A stretch of 64,000 bases of DNA from Flavobacterium fluvii (GCF_900129545.1 NZ_FQWB01000002.1:372001-436000), one strand, 5' to 3'. Counted from the first letter of the stretch, positions 22,398-31,767 are shown. Numbers and translations are program-made. Notes: generated by a model from the letters alone, not told the origin.

Positions 22398-23747
22398 TTA
22401 TTTTGCAGCCGTTGGGGTTGTCGCTTTTACGCCAATTACCACTTCATTTACGGTCACATTTTCGGAGTTGGTAACTGTTGTTCCGTTTTTGGCTGATTGT
22501 ATGTTTATGTTGTCCAGTTTGATGTTGGCTACTTTTTTATCAGGAAACCCCTCGATTACAATTCCCGTATTTGTGGCTTCAACACAACTAATGTTGGAAA
22601 ATGAAATATCCGAAACTTTCGAAGGATATAATCCACTGCCTTCTCCGTGATAATTTGCCGTAATGTAAATACAATCTTCTACTTTTCCAAATGCCAGGTT
22701 GTTGAAATAAATATCTTTTACATAGCCTCCACGGTCTGAATTGGTTTTTATGAAAACACCTCTTTTTAAATAACCACGGAATTTGCTGTTTTCGACATAT
22801 ACGTTTCTAACTCCGGCCGACATTTCGCTTCCAATGACTATGGCGTGCAAGCCTTTGAATTCACAATTTTTAATGACGATGTTTTCTGATGGCGTATTGG
22901 AATTGCTGCGGCCTTCATCATCTCTTCCTGCTTTGATGGCCACGTTGTCGTCGGCATTGTCAAAGAGGACGTTTTCGATTAAAATATCGCTGGAATATTC
23001 CGGGTCAATGCCGTCGTTGTTATTGTTGTGGGCATTGTATTTTACGCCACGAATGGTTATGCTTTTGCTTTTCAGCAAATGAACGCACCAAAAAGGAGAA
23101 TCTTCTATCTGGACATTTTCGACAAGAATGTTTTTTGAATTGAAAAACTGGATTAGTTGAGGTCTTAAATAATGGCCTTCTCCAAAAATACGCTCTTTGA
23201 TTGGCGTGTTTTTATGGTTCATTTCCCTGCTCAACAGTTGGTCTTTCTTTTCAAGAGGTTTCCATTTTATCCAAGTATTTTTGGCTTCACCATCAATGAT
23301 TCCATTTCCGGTAATGGAGATGTTCTCCACATTGTTGGCATAGATCATCGGACTGTAATTGTAAAGCATCGTTCCTTCCCAGCTGGTCAGAACCAATGGA
23401 TAGTCTTTGGGATTGGAACCAAATCGAATTTTGGCTCCGTCTTCCAAATGCAAGTTTACATTACTGACGAAATGAATTGGGCCATTCAAGGTATAGATCC
23501 CTTTCGAAACTATGATTGTACCTCCGTTGTTCTTTTTGCAAAGCGCCATTGCTTTGTCAAAAGCGGGTTTGGCATTGCTGATGGAATCGCCTTTCGCTCC
23601 CAATTTTGTCACTTCAATTTTGAAAGAAGGAGTTGTGGGTAATTGGATGCGTTTGATAATTTCATCCACTTTACCAGATGGAAAGTTGTTGTTTTGGGCA
23701 AAACAATTTAGGGCAACCAGCAAGAAAAGCAAGATTTTATATTTCAT
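22398..23747 (-). CDS. GH28 polygalacturonase-family protein with altered active-site motifs
   Basis: A 449-residue right-handed beta-helix protein with signal peptide ending NCFAQ. NNDGID lies at 243-248 and the paired Asp at 266-267 (ADDNVAIKAGRD), so the general acid is kept. The usual GHG is GLHA (299-302), and the usual RxK reads FIK (332-334), losing the Arg that contacts galacturonate. The second GH28 in this locus keeps both motifs. It may act on a different glycosidic bond, perhaps as an exo-enzyme on branched pectin. It sits 21 bp after the pectinesterase segment in the operon. Confidence 0.88.
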   Translation of the reverse strand: MKYKILLFLLVALNCFAQNNNFPSGKVDEIIKRIQLPTTPSFKIEVTKLGAKGDSISNAKPAFDKAMALCKKNNGGTIIVSKGIYTLNGPIHFVSNVNLHLEDGAKIRFGSNPKDYPLVLTSWEGTMLYNYSPMIYANNVENISITGNGIIDGEAKNTWIKWKPLEKKDQLLSREMNHKNTPIKERIFGEGHYLRPQLIQFFNSKNILVENVQIEDSPFWCVHLLKSKSITIRGVKYNAHNNNNDGIDPEYSSDILIENVLFDNADDNVAIKAGRDDEGRSNSNTPSENIVIKNCEFKGLHAIVIGSEMSAGVRNVYVENSKFRGYLKRGVFIKTNSDRGGYVKDIYFNNLAFGKVEDCIYITANYHGEGSGLYPSKVSDISFSNISCVEATNTGIVIEGFPDKKVANIKLDNINIQSAKNGTTVTNSENVTVNEVVIGVKATTPTAAK

Positions 23748-23768
23748 GGTTTTGGTTTTAATATTGTT

Positions 23769-24728
23769 TTATTTTGAATGGGATTCTTTTATGGTTTTCG
23801 AAAAATCGAATCCCAAAATATTTTCAATCGTGTATTTTTTTGCTTCCTCTTTTGTTAGTTGATGTGACCAAGCCACTCTCTTTTCAGGTTGAAAACCGGA
23901 GCCGCTGCAATTGTATTCTGCATAAAAAGCCGTTTTTTCAGCATCTGGTTTGGACCAATTGTGCCAACCTTCTGGTCTAATGTGTTTTCCCATTTCGCAG
24001 TCTATAAAAACTGTTTTGGCAAAGTTTTTCCAAGGTCTTCCAAGATATACTTCGGTTGCATTTTCATTGGCGGTGAGTTTGCAATTTTTGAAAACATAAC
24101 CGAACGAACTCTCTTGACGAGTGGAAGCCGCTGTAATATAAGAATTTTTTTTGCTGTGAATGGTGCAATTTTCGAATAAAGTAGTGGCATCTCCAAAAAT
24201 AAAATCGGTGGTGCCTTCGATATGGCAATCTTTAAAATAATTCACTGCTCCTCCCGCGGATGTAAAAAGCGTGTCTTGATTTCCCAATAAAGAGCAATTG
24301 TTGATAATCACCCTGTCTGCATTTACATTCAAGGCGACTGCTTGCCCCACTAGACCCGCAGTGTTTTGTATGGTCAAATTTTCAGCATAAAAATCATTGC
24401 CTTCAATCAAAACTGTATAGGAATTAGATGTGCCAATTCTGACTGCGCCTGGTTTACCGGAATAGTCATCATAGGTCAGGATTGTATTTTCCCTGCTTTC
24501 GCCAATTAACGAAATTTCGGGAATCCAGGAAGGAACTTTTATTTTTTCATAATAAACGCCGTTCTTGATAAAGATGGTAATTCTTTCGGATGGAAATGCT
24601 TTGGTGGCATTTATGGCTTCTTGAATGGAAGTAAAATCGCCGTTGCCGTTTTTGTCAACGACGATTTTATATTCATTTTTTGGAATTATGGTATTCTTTG
24701 GAACTGAATTTTCAGTTAGGATTTCAGT
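23769..24728 (-). CDS. Pectinesterase (CE8) without its own start; -1 frame continuation of pectate lyase
   Basis: The frame reads KIVVDKNGNGDFTSIQEAI, later GNQDTLFTSAGG, EGTTDFIFGDATTLFENC and YLGRPWKNFAKTVFIDC, giving the CE8 Gln-Asp, Asp and Arg-Trp signatures. The domain is complete at ~305 residues. No ATG or signal peptide precedes it: the open frame goes back to a stop at 24765-24767 inside the pectate lyase gene. An A9 tract (24728-24736, minus strand) joins the two frames by a -1 shift (A AAA AAC). It is thus a frameshifted fusion, a programmed frameshift, or an assembly indel. It would demethylate pectin. Confidence 0.75.
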   Translation of the reverse strand, partial: TEILTENSVPKNTIIPKNEYKIVVDKNGNGDFTSIQEAINATKAFPSERITIFIKNGVYYEKIKVPSWIPEISLIGESRENTILTYDDYSGKPGAVRIGTSNSYTVLIEGNDFYAENLTIQNTAGLVGQAVALNVNADRVIINNCSLLGNQDTLFTSAGGAVNYFKDCHIEGTTDFIFGDATTLFENCTIHSKKNSYITAASTRQESSFGYVFKNCKLTANENATEVYLGRPWKNFAKTVFIDCEMGKHIRPEGWHNWSKPDAEKTAFYAEYNCSGSGFQPEKRVAWSHQLTKEEAKKYTIENILGFDFSKTIKESHSK

Positions 24729-25798
24729 TTTTTTTTCCAGGCTGGATATTTTTTCAAAACTTCTTTAGGTTGATTGGTGTACCAACTGTAACCCGTTCTG
24801 CGTTCTTGTCCGATTTCTGCATAAGATGATTTTTTAATTCCATCACGATCACAGAAAAAAGGAGCATTGTTGTCAAGTTCCATAAAACGAGCCCACAATG
24901 GTTCTGCATTAGGGTCTTTGACCAATACTTTTTCCTTGATTTTACTGTTGGGTACAGGAACGCGGTCTTCTCTAATACCAGTGATTTTTGTTTTTTCGAA
25001 CCAAGCTACCGCACTGTTTACAGCAGTAATAATTTCAGGAGAAGGATTTTCGAGAGACATTAAAAGCAACACGATTTTAGCTGATTCTTGACCACTCAAG
25101 GAAGCTAATTCGTAAGCACGTGCATTTGTTGGAAGCAAGGTTACTTCATCGTGCTGTGCACACCAAGCCGTCAATACTCCATTTTGTTTGTATTGGGATT
25201 TAATGATGCAGTCAATTCCTTTGTTGAAAGCTGTTTTGGCTTTTTCAAGAGTGGCTTCTGAAGGTTTTATCGAATAATAATCCGTTTTGTCGATGCAATG
25301 TTTTAGTACATTCAATATGTTTGACATCGAATCATCATTATAAGTGATGTGCGTGTAATATCCTTTTTTAAGAGGATAAAACTGTGGCCAACCTCCATTT
25401 TCATATTGGGCTTCCAATAAATAGTCAAATCCGGCCAAGAATGCTTTTTTGTATCTTTCGTCCGGTGTTTGGGCATACATTTTAGATAAAAACAACATTT
25501 CTTGAGTTGTTGCCTTGTTGTCTGTTGTCACTTCCTTTGTATCGGGTTTTAGGGCAATTAATTTTTGCTTTTCGACCTCGGTCAATGGATTTTGCATTTG
25601 GATGTTTTTGGGCCAACCTCCAATATTGCGTTGGTACAACAATACGTTTTCGGCAATTTGTTTTGCTTCAGCGGTTGCAAACCAAGCGGCATCTGTTTTA
25701 TTTACAATATCAGGCCATTTTTGTTTGTTGGCCTGGGCATAAATGCTTGTACTTAATGCAAACAAGGCAAAGACAATTGTTGTTTTCAATTTATTCAT
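24716..25798 (-). CDS. Pectate lyase, PL10 family
   Basis: A 360-residue protein with signal peptide to about residue 21 (STSIYAQ). The PL10 pattern is clear: WFATAEAKQIAENVLLYQRN, IGGWPKNI, DNKATTQEMLFLSKMY, YENGGWPQFYPLKKGYYTHI, and ARFMELDNNAPFFCDRDGIK near the end. It cleaves polygalacturonate by beta-elimination, producing unsaturated ends that GH105 and KduI can process. It starts 11 bp after the GH43 gene. Its last codons lie within the A9 tract region, where a -1 slip would extend it into the pectinesterase frame. Confidence 0.92.
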   Translation of the reverse strand: MNKLKTTIVFALFALSTSIYAQANKQKWPDIVNKTDAAWFATAEAKQIAENVLLYQRNIGGWPKNIQMQNPLTEVEKQKLIALKPDTKEVTTDNKATTQEMLFLSKMYAQTPDERYKKAFLAGFDYLLEAQYENGGWPQFYPLKKGYYTHITYNDDSMSNILNVLKHCIDKTDYYSIKPSEATLEKAKTAFNKGIDCIIKSQYKQNGVLTAWCAQHDEVTLLPTNARAYELASLSGQESAKIVLLLMSLENPSPEIITAVNSAVAWFEKTKITGIREDRVPVPNSKIKEKVLVKDPNAEPLWARFMELDNNAPFFCDRDGIKKSSYAEIGQERRTGYSWYTNQPKEVLKKYPAWKKKLKS

Positions 25799-25809
25799 TT
25801 TAAATGTAT

Positions 25810-27441
25810 TTATTTGGTTATTCTAAACCAGTCGATGCGAACACTTCCTGCGTCATTTATGTTTCCGTTTCTTAAAGCCAAAAAGCCTAATTTTGCACCA
25901 ATCCATTTGCCTTCTCTTGCAGTAAAATCAGTTCCAATGGCTGTAAATTTTTTGCCGTCTTCACTATAAAAGAAACTGCAAATGCCACCCGCTTTTATTT
26001 TTACTTGAAGGTAAAAAGTACTGCTTTTTAACTTGAAGGAATCACTTTCTGTTTCTTTTCCTTTTTTGTCTGCGTTTTTGCAGATTACTTGAGATATGGA
26101 TAGTTGTCCTGCGGTTTGTTTTACTTTTAAATAACTATAATCAAGTCCCATTATCATTAAACCAGTTTGCTCATCGTCAAATCGTGCATTAAAAGTCATT
26201 TTGGTAGTTGCCGTAAATTCATCGGCTGGAAATTTTTGCAATAATAAGTTCCCTGTGTCAAATAAATTGACTGCATCTTTAACTATTGGGCGACAGTACA
26301 TTGTGTAATAACCCATCGTGGAAGGGAAACCCCAATACACTTGTTGATTGGCGTGCCATTGCCATTGCAAACCTAATTTGGAGGTATTAAATTCGTCCGA
26401 ATCAGGAGGAGTTGCGATAGGATATGTTTTTCCAACATTAGGTTTTTTGTAAGTTGCCACCGGTTCGCCAGTTCCGTCGCCATCTTTGTCTGTTCCAATT
26501 ACTGGCCAATCTTTAATCCATTTCATGGGTTGCAAATGAACAACTCTACCATAAGCGCCCTTGTCTTGAAAGTGGAAAAACCAATCTTCACCCGTTTGTG
26601 TTTGCACCCAAGCTCCTTGGTGTGGGCCGTTAACCTTTGATTTTCCTTGATCCAATACTTTTCTTTTTTCGTATGGACCCCAAATATTTTTCGACCTTAA
26701 CACGGTTTGCCACCCGGTAGGTACACCACCTGCGGGAGCAAAAACATAATAATAGCCATTACGTTTGTATAATTTTGGACCTTCAATGGTTGCTTCGCCA
26801 TCGTGTCCGTCAATAATGATGACATCATCGTTATTGTTGGCAAGAGTTCCTTCGGAATTTAGGGAGCAAATTGCCAAAATACTTTTGAATCCAGCTCGGC
26901 TTCCTGCATAGGCATAGGCAAGATACACTTTGCCATCTTCGTCCCATAACGGACAAGGATCAATCAATCCCTTTCCTTCTTTTACCATAACAGGCTCTGA
27001 CCAAGTTCCTTTTGGGTCTTTTGTCTTGATCATGTAAATTCCATAATCAGGGTCAGGATAATAAATATAGAATTCCTCATTGTGGAATCTTATGGATGGA
27101 GCCCAAACTCCATTTCCGTGACCTGGTTTGTCATAAACGTCAAATGGAGGTTGTTTTTTAAGCGCATAATTTACCAGTTCCCAATTGACCATATCCTTGG
27201 AATGTAAAATAGGCAAGCCCGGAATACAATTGAAGGAAGAGGATGTCATATAATAATCGTCACCAACTCGAATGGCATCGGGATCAGAGTAATCGGCATT
27301 TATGATGGGGTTTTTGTATGTTCCGTCACCATTGTCTGCAACCCAAACTTGGGAATAATTAGTAGCATTTTTTTCTTGTCCCATTACTGCTTGAATTGAA
27401 ATGCAGCATAATAAAAGAGACGTGATTTGTGTAAATTTCAT
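25810..27441 (-). CDS. GH43 glycoside hydrolase (beta-xylosidase/arabinofuranosidase type)
   Basis: A 543-residue secreted protein (signal to about residue 21, AVMGQ). The five-bladed propeller residues are visible: base Asp in NADYSDPDAIRVGDDYY, pKa-modulating Asp in IDPCPLWDEDGKVYLAY, and acid Glu in ATIEGPKLYKRNGYYYV. A C-terminal beta-sandwich follows from about residue 350 (FNTSKLGLQWQWHANQ). It likely trims arabinose or xylose side chains of pectin. It starts 22 bp after the GH105 gene in the same operon. Confidence 0.9.
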   Translation of the reverse strand: MKFTQITSLLLCCISIQAVMGQEKNATNYSQVWVADNGDGTYKNPIINADYSDPDAIRVGDDYYMTSSSFNCIPGLPILHSKDMVNWELVNYALKKQPPFDVYDKPGHGNGVWAPSIRFHNEEFYIYYPDPDYGIYMIKTKDPKGTWSEPVMVKEGKGLIDPCPLWDEDGKVYLAYAYAGSRAGFKSILAICSLNSEGTLANNNDDVIIIDGHDGEATIEGPKLYKRNGYYYVFAPAGGVPTGWQTVLRSKNIWGPYEKRKVLDQGKSKVNGPHQGAWVQTQTGEDWFFHFQDKGAYGRVVHLQPMKWIKDWPVIGTDKDGDGTGEPVATYKKPNVGKTYPIATPPDSDEFNTSKLGLQWQWHANQQVYWGFPSTMGYYTMYCRPIVKDAVNLFDTGNLLLQKFPADEFTATTKMTFNARFDDEQTGLMIMGLDYSYLKVKQTAGQLSISQVICKNADKKGKETESDSFKLKSSTFYLQVKIKAGGICSFFYSEDGKKFTAIGTDFTAREGKWIGAKLGFLALRNGNINDAGSVRIDWFRITK

Positions 27442-27462
27442 TAGTATGAATATGTGATTTTT

Positions 27463-28695
27463 TTATCTATTTAATTCTAAAGCTGCCAAAATGAAAGGTC
27501 CAGTTGCTTTTGGATCATTGTCTTTTTTCTTTTCATTTACATAATATTCATAAGACCCATCTCTGTATGGAGTTCCACCAAGTCCTGCAACAGCGCATAT
27601 ATCAGTCATGGTAATTGTTCCATCAGCATCTACTTTCATCAATTTAGTAGTTAAACCATCAAATGCTTTGTTGGCCAATTTTTTGTATTTTGCTGGCAAG
27701 TATCCTTTGTTGGCTCCTTTTGCAAAAGCATAAGCAAACATTGAAGAACCTGAACCCTCTAAATAATTACCTTCTTTACCTCCCTTGTCAGTTACTTGAT
27801 ACCATAATCCAGATTTGTCTTGGAATTTGGCCAAACTAGCGCAAACATTGTTTAAATAACCCACCAATTCTTTTTGTTTCGGGTGATCTTTTGGGAAATA
27901 ATCCAAGGCATCAACAAGAGCCATTGCATACCAACCTAAAGCTCTTGACCAGAAATTTGGTGAATTTCCTGTTTCTTTATTGGCCCAAGGCATTAGTTTT
28001 TTCTCGTCCCAACCGTGGTACAACAATCCTGTTTTTGGATCAGTGGCGTGCAATTGAATTTCTTCAAATTGTTTGGCAACATCGTTCAAGTTTTTTCCGT
28101 TTTCAAAGGTTACGGTATATTGTGCATAGAATGGCTCTCCCATATACAAACCGTCCAACCACATTTGGTTGGTGTAAATTTGTTTGTGCCAAAATCCACC
28201 AGTGCTAGTTCTTGGTTGTCCTTCCAATTGTTTTTTTAGCGTTTGCATCGCTACCAGATATTTATTGTCTTTTGTCGTTTCATACAAGTTAAACAACAAT
28301 CGTCCCGATACAATCATGTCGATGTTGTATTTTTCTAGTTCATAGGTTTTTATAGTACCGTCTTTTTCAATCAAATGATCGGTATATCCTTTTATGTATG
28401 CATTATATCTAGGGTCTGCGTTTTTCTTGTATAATTCTTCGAATGAATGCAAAACCAAACCATGTACGTAGTCCCATTTTGGAGCTTTAGCATTGTCAAT
28501 CATGTAGCTTTCTGGATGACGTTTCATCAAAGTCAAGGCCATTTTATCAGACCATTTTGCGTTTTTTGAAATAACGATTTGATTTTGTGATTCAACCTTT
28601 TTTGCGGGTTCTTGAGCCACGGTTTTACAACTAAAAAGTGTAACTGAAGCAAAAAGAATTGCTGTCTTGAATAGGTTTTGTTTTCTAATTAACAT
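27463..28695 (-). CDS. GH105 unsaturated rhamnogalacturonyl hydrolase, lipoprotein
   Basis: A 410-residue protein with a lipobox signal (LFASVTLFSCK). The (alpha/alpha)6-barrel pattern includes WDYVHGLVLHSF, the catalytic region HKQIYTNQMWLDGLYMGEPF with its Asp, NFWSRALGWYAMALVD, and LEGSGSSMFAYAFAKG. GH105 enzymes hydrate and release the unsaturated uronate from the ends made by pectate or rhamnogalacturonan lyases. It is the first gene of the operon GH105-GH43-PL10-CE8-GH28-CE12, with a leader of about 140 bases after a possible promoter. Confidence 0.92.
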   Translation of the reverse strand: MLIRKQNLFKTAILFASVTLFSCKTVAQEPAKKVESQNQIVISKNAKWSDKMALTLMKRHPESYMIDNAKAPKWDYVHGLVLHSFEELYKKNADPRYNAYIKGYTDHLIEKDGTIKTYELEKYNIDMIVSGRLLFNLYETTKDNKYLVAMQTLKKQLEGQPRTSTGGFWHKQIYTNQMWLDGLYMGEPFYAQYTVTFENGKNLNDVAKQFEEIQLHATDPKTGLLYHGWDEKKLMPWANKETGNSPNFWSRALGWYAMALVDALDYFPKDHPKQKELVGYLNNVCASLAKFQDKSGLWYQVTDKGGKEGNYLEGSGSSMFAYAFAKGANKGYLPAKYKKLANKAFDGLTTKLMKVDADGTITMTDICAVAGLGGTPYRDGSYEYYVNEKKKDNDPKATGPFILAALELNR

Positions 28696-28839
28696 AATAA
28701 CAGGGTTTAATATTTAATATAATTTCTATTTGTCTAAATTTTGCAGTACTTTTTTTGCACCATCGTTGCCAACTCAATCAAAGAATGTACCAGTTATTGC
28801 CATATTGAAATAAGTGAACGATTAATTTTTTATTGGTCT

Positions 28840-28847
28840 CAAATATA
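28840..28847 (-). promoter_or_regulatory. -7 element of the GH105-led pectin operon
   Basis: TATATTTG on the minus strand matches TAnnTTTG, about 145 bp before the GH105 ATG. No clear -33 element and no copy of the LacI-type palindrome is seen in this gap (28696-28967). Confidence 0.45.
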
Positions 28848-28967
28848 GTTTAAAACCAGGCACTTTCGTTGAGTTTTGCTTTCTTCTTTTTAACAAAATC
28901 AACGCTAAAAGCACCAGTAATTAGGTCATTGATTAGGATTGAAATTGTTTGTTCTTTTTTGATTTTT

Positions 28968-29903
28968 TTATTTGAATAATTTATCTAAAAAATGGGTTGT
29001 ATGTTCTATTGTTTTATCAAACCAAGGGTTCAAGAACCAAAAGGAATGAGGTGAATTTTCAAGGGTTTGTATTTCGCTGTATATTCCATATTTGTTGAGT
29101 ATTGCAATCATGTCGTCTCTTCCTGCATGAAATCGCGGTACACTACTGTTGATGAATAGGATGGGAGGCGTGTTTTTGTCCGTCTGGTTTAGAGGAGAAG
29201 CTTGTTGCCAAATTTTTGGTATTTCTTCATAGCTACCGCCCAGCCATAAACCGGCTACGGTTCCTTCAGCTGATTCTGGATGTTTGTATGCCAAAATACC
29301 GTCAACATCTATTATGGCATTAACTTTTGATGAAAATTTACCATTGGGTTTAGTGTCTTCAAAGTCACTTTTTCCATTGGTAGTTCCTATCAAGGCCGCC
29401 ATTTGTCCACCGGACGAGCATCCTAAAACTGCAACTTTAGTGGTGTCAATATTGAATTTTTGTGCATTTTTTTTGATAAACTGAATTGCATTTTTGACAT
29501 CAAAAATAGCTGCGGGATATTGCGCTTCCAAGGACAATCGGAATTCTATGTTGAAACAAGAGTATCCTTTTGAGGCCATTTCCATGGCAAAAGTTTCCAT
29601 TTGAGATTTGTTGCCAGACCTCCAACCGCCACCATGAATGATTACAATTGCAGGATTCAGTTTTTTGTTTTGGTCGTAATAAGCATCAAGATGTAGTTCT
29701 CTATCTTTTATTTTTTTATAAACGATTTCTTTTTTTTGATTTACGTTTTCGTATTTTCGAGCTTGTACATAGCTAATGTAAGGATGATCTTTTTTTACTT
29801 TATCGTAAACACTTTTTACTGTATAAGAGGAATCAATAGGAAAGTGGCTTTGCGCAAAAGCAACTGCGGAGAACAAGAATAAGATAATTACTGTTTTTTT
29901 CAT
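28968..29903 (-). CDS. Secreted alpha/beta-hydrolase esterase
   Basis: The ATG at 29903 gives 311 residues with signal peptide MKKTVIILFLFSAVAFAQ; the frame extends to 29978 without a signal. The oxyanion motif HGGGW is followed by the nucleophile GCSSGGQ, with the late Asp in HAGRDDM and His in NSPHSFW. This is the hormone-sensitive-lipase-like esterase pattern found in pectin and xylan loci, so deacetylation of oligosaccharides is a fair guess. A terminator (29941-29970) separates it from the upstream GH28 gene. Confidence 0.85.
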   Translation of the reverse strand: MKKTVIILFLFSAVAFAQSHFPIDSSYTVKSVYDKVKKDHPYISYVQARKYENVNQKKEIVYKKIKDRELHLDAYYDQNKKLNPAIVIIHGGGWRSGNKSQMETFAMEMASKGYSCFNIEFRLSLEAQYPAAIFDVKNAIQFIKKNAQKFNIDTTKVAVLGCSSGGQMAALIGTTNGKSDFEDTKPNGKFSSKVNAIIDVDGILAYKHPESAEGTVAGLWLGGSYEEIPKIWQQASPLNQTDKNTPPILFINSSVPRFHAGRDDMIAILNKYGIYSEIQTLENSPHSFWFLNPWFDKTIEHTTHFLDKLFK

Positions 29904-29940
29904 TGTCTGCTTTAAAGAGTTGAATACTTCACCAAAATTT

Positions 29941-29970
29941 AAAAAAGGAGCTTGTGAAATTACAAGCTCC
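29941..29970 (-). terminator. Terminator after the GH28 gene
   Basis: On the minus strand GGAGCTTGT-aatttc-ACAAGCTCC is followed by a T6 run. It lies ~95 bp after the GH28 stop and 38 bp before the esterase start. Confidence 0.8.
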
Positions 29971-30064
29971 GAATTCAACTAATTCAACATTTTTTTAAAA
30001 TTTGAAAATCTGGGATTTTCCATCAAACTAAAAATTAATTTCCAATTGCGATTTCATAAGAATC

Positions 30065-31504
30065 TTAATTGTCGGAATTCTTCATTGGCACTCCGTTTAT
30101 GTAGGAGTTTATAAAGTTCAAATTTGACACATTTTCAATAGAAAAAGGCGTACCAACTTTATCGATGGTTACATTTTTGAATGTTATATTTTTGATTGGA
30201 GATTCTTCGTATCCTTTGGCTAGAATGCTATATTTTCCGGCATTTTTAACTTTTACATTTTCGAGATAAATATTTTCGATGCGAGGAATGAAGTTGCCGG
30301 TTTGGTTTCCATGTACGTTGTAAAACATGTCAACTTTCAATATTGCTTCTTTGACTTGTCCAATTTCGATGTTTCTAACGTAGAAGTTTTCGATTAATGC
30401 GCCTCTTCTTGAATTCGTTTTTAATCGAATGGCAACATCAAGGTTAGGACTATTCATAATGCAATTTTCCACATATACATTGCTGACTCCTGCAGATATT
30501 TCGCTTCCAATGGTAACGCCTCCGTGACCGTCAAACATTGTGCAGTTTTGTACCACGATGTTTTCACTTTTTATGGCAACACGTCTTCCGTCGGCATCTC
30601 TTCCTGCTTTTATGGCAATGCAGTCATCTCCGGTATCGAATGTGCAATTTTTGATAATCACATTTTTAGAATATTCAGGATCACAACCGTCATTATTAGG
30701 ACCGTGACTTCTTACGGTTACTCCATCTATGGTAACATTTACGGATTTTATAGGGTGAATTACCCAAAATGGAACATCAACAATGGTCACGTCTTTTAAA
30801 AGTGCATCGGTGCATTCAAAAAACTCGACAGCAGTGGGTCTCAAATAATGACCTTCTCCAAAAACACGTTTTTCAACGGGTACACCTTCTTCGGCCATAT
30901 CCACCAAACGTGGTCGGTTTAAGGGGTCGGATTGACTTGGGATTCCTTTTTTCCAGCCATAAGAACCGGCTCCGCACCACGGCCACCAATTTTCCTTTGT
31001 AGCTTGACCATTAAGAATTCCTTTTCCCGTTACGGCAACATTATGTTTTTTATAGGCATAAATTAAAGGGGAATAATTCATTACTTCGGTACCTTCAAAT
31101 GAAGTATGAACAATTGGATAATCACCAGGTTTTGTACTGAACAAAATCTCTGTGCCATCTTCCAAATGTAGATTGACATCGTTTTCTAGATGTATGGGAC
31201 CTGTATAATATTTTCCGGAAGGAACAATAACGATGCCTCCACCATTTTTAGAGCAAGTTTGGATTGCTTCTTTAAAAGCTTTGGTATTGTCATAAATGCC
31301 ATCCGCTTTAGCTCCATAATCCGTGATTAAATATTTTTTGTTGCCAAAAGAAGGTGTTTTGACGCTATTAATCACGAGTTGCATGGCTTTCCATGGATCG
31401 TTGTTTACAACGTTTTTTTGCTTATTTACTCCGCAAGAAATAAGTAGTAATGAGATAAAAACAAGTGAAAACAAGTTGCTTGTCGATATTTTTTTTTCAG
31501 TCAT
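30065..31504 (-). CDS. GH28 polygalacturonase, lipoprotein
   Basis: A 479-residue protein with lipobox LLISC (Cys24). The canonical GH28 motifs are intact: NNDGCD (270-275), GDD (292-294), GHG (326-328) and RLK (360-362). It would hydrolyse galacturonate linkages in pectin at the cell surface or in the periplasm. It has its own promoter (31585-31616) with a LacI-type operator directly after the -7 box, and its own terminator. It should therefore be induced separately by the regulator encoded divergently. Confidence 0.92.
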   Translation of the reverse strand: MTEKKISTSNLFSLVFISLLLISCGVNKQKNVVNNDPWKAMQLVINSVKTPSFGNKKYLITDYGAKADGIYDNTKAFKEAIQTCSKNGGGIVIVPSGKYYTGPIHLENDVNLHLEDGTEILFSTKPGDYPIVHTSFEGTEVMNYSPLIYAYKKHNVAVTGKGILNGQATKENWWPWCGAGSYGWKKGIPSQSDPLNRPRLVDMAEEGVPVEKRVFGEGHYLRPTAVEFFECTDALLKDVTIVDVPFWVIHPIKSVNVTIDGVTVRSHGPNNDGCDPEYSKNVIIKNCTFDTGDDCIAIKAGRDADGRRVAIKSENIVVQNCTMFDGHGGVTIGSEISAGVSNVYVENCIMNSPNLDVAIRLKTNSRRGALIENFYVRNIEIGQVKEAILKVDMFYNVHGNQTGNFIPRIENIYLENVKVKNAGKYSILAKGYEESPIKNITFKNVTIDKVGTPFSIENVSNLNFINSYINGVPMKNSDN

Positions 31505-31570
31505 TTATGATTTTATTAAAATTCCTTTAAGTGCAAATTTAAGATGGTAATTGGTTTGCAAACTACATAA

Positions 31571-31584
31571 TGCAATCGATTACA
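31571..31584. promoter_or_regulatory. LacI-type operator at the GH28 promoter
   Basis: TGCAATCGATTACA is a near-perfect palindrome around CG, the centre typical of LacI-family sites. It abuts the -7 box TACGTTTG (31585-31592, minus strand), so a bound repressor would cover the transcription start. Confidence 0.75.
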
Positions 31585-31616
31585 CAAACGTAAATATTAA
31601 TTTTCATATTACCAAA
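31585..31616 (-). promoter_or_regulatory. Promoter of the GH28 lipoprotein gene
   Basis: On the minus strand TTTG (31616-31613), a 20-bp spacer and TACGTTTG (31592-31585) match the Bacteroidota promoter well. The start codon is about 80 bp downstream. Confidence 0.7.
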
Positions 31617-31753
31617 AGAAAATCATTAAAAATACAGTAACCATAAAATAAAGCTTTTTTTTATTCGGTTAGCTTAAAAAAAACTAATTATAAGTGCATA
31701 TTTATTTTATAATCAATAAATTTGAAGCGAAAATAACCTAAATTGATGTTTTG

Positions 31754-31767
31754 TGTAATCGATTTCA
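31754..31767. promoter_or_regulatory. LacI-type operator upstream of the regulator gene
   Basis: TGTAATCGATTTCA differs from the perfect palindrome at one position. It directly follows a TTTG (ATGTTTTG, 31746-31753), keeping the same layout as the other two sites, and suggests autoregulation. The regulator ATG is 69 bp downstream. Confidence 0.65.
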
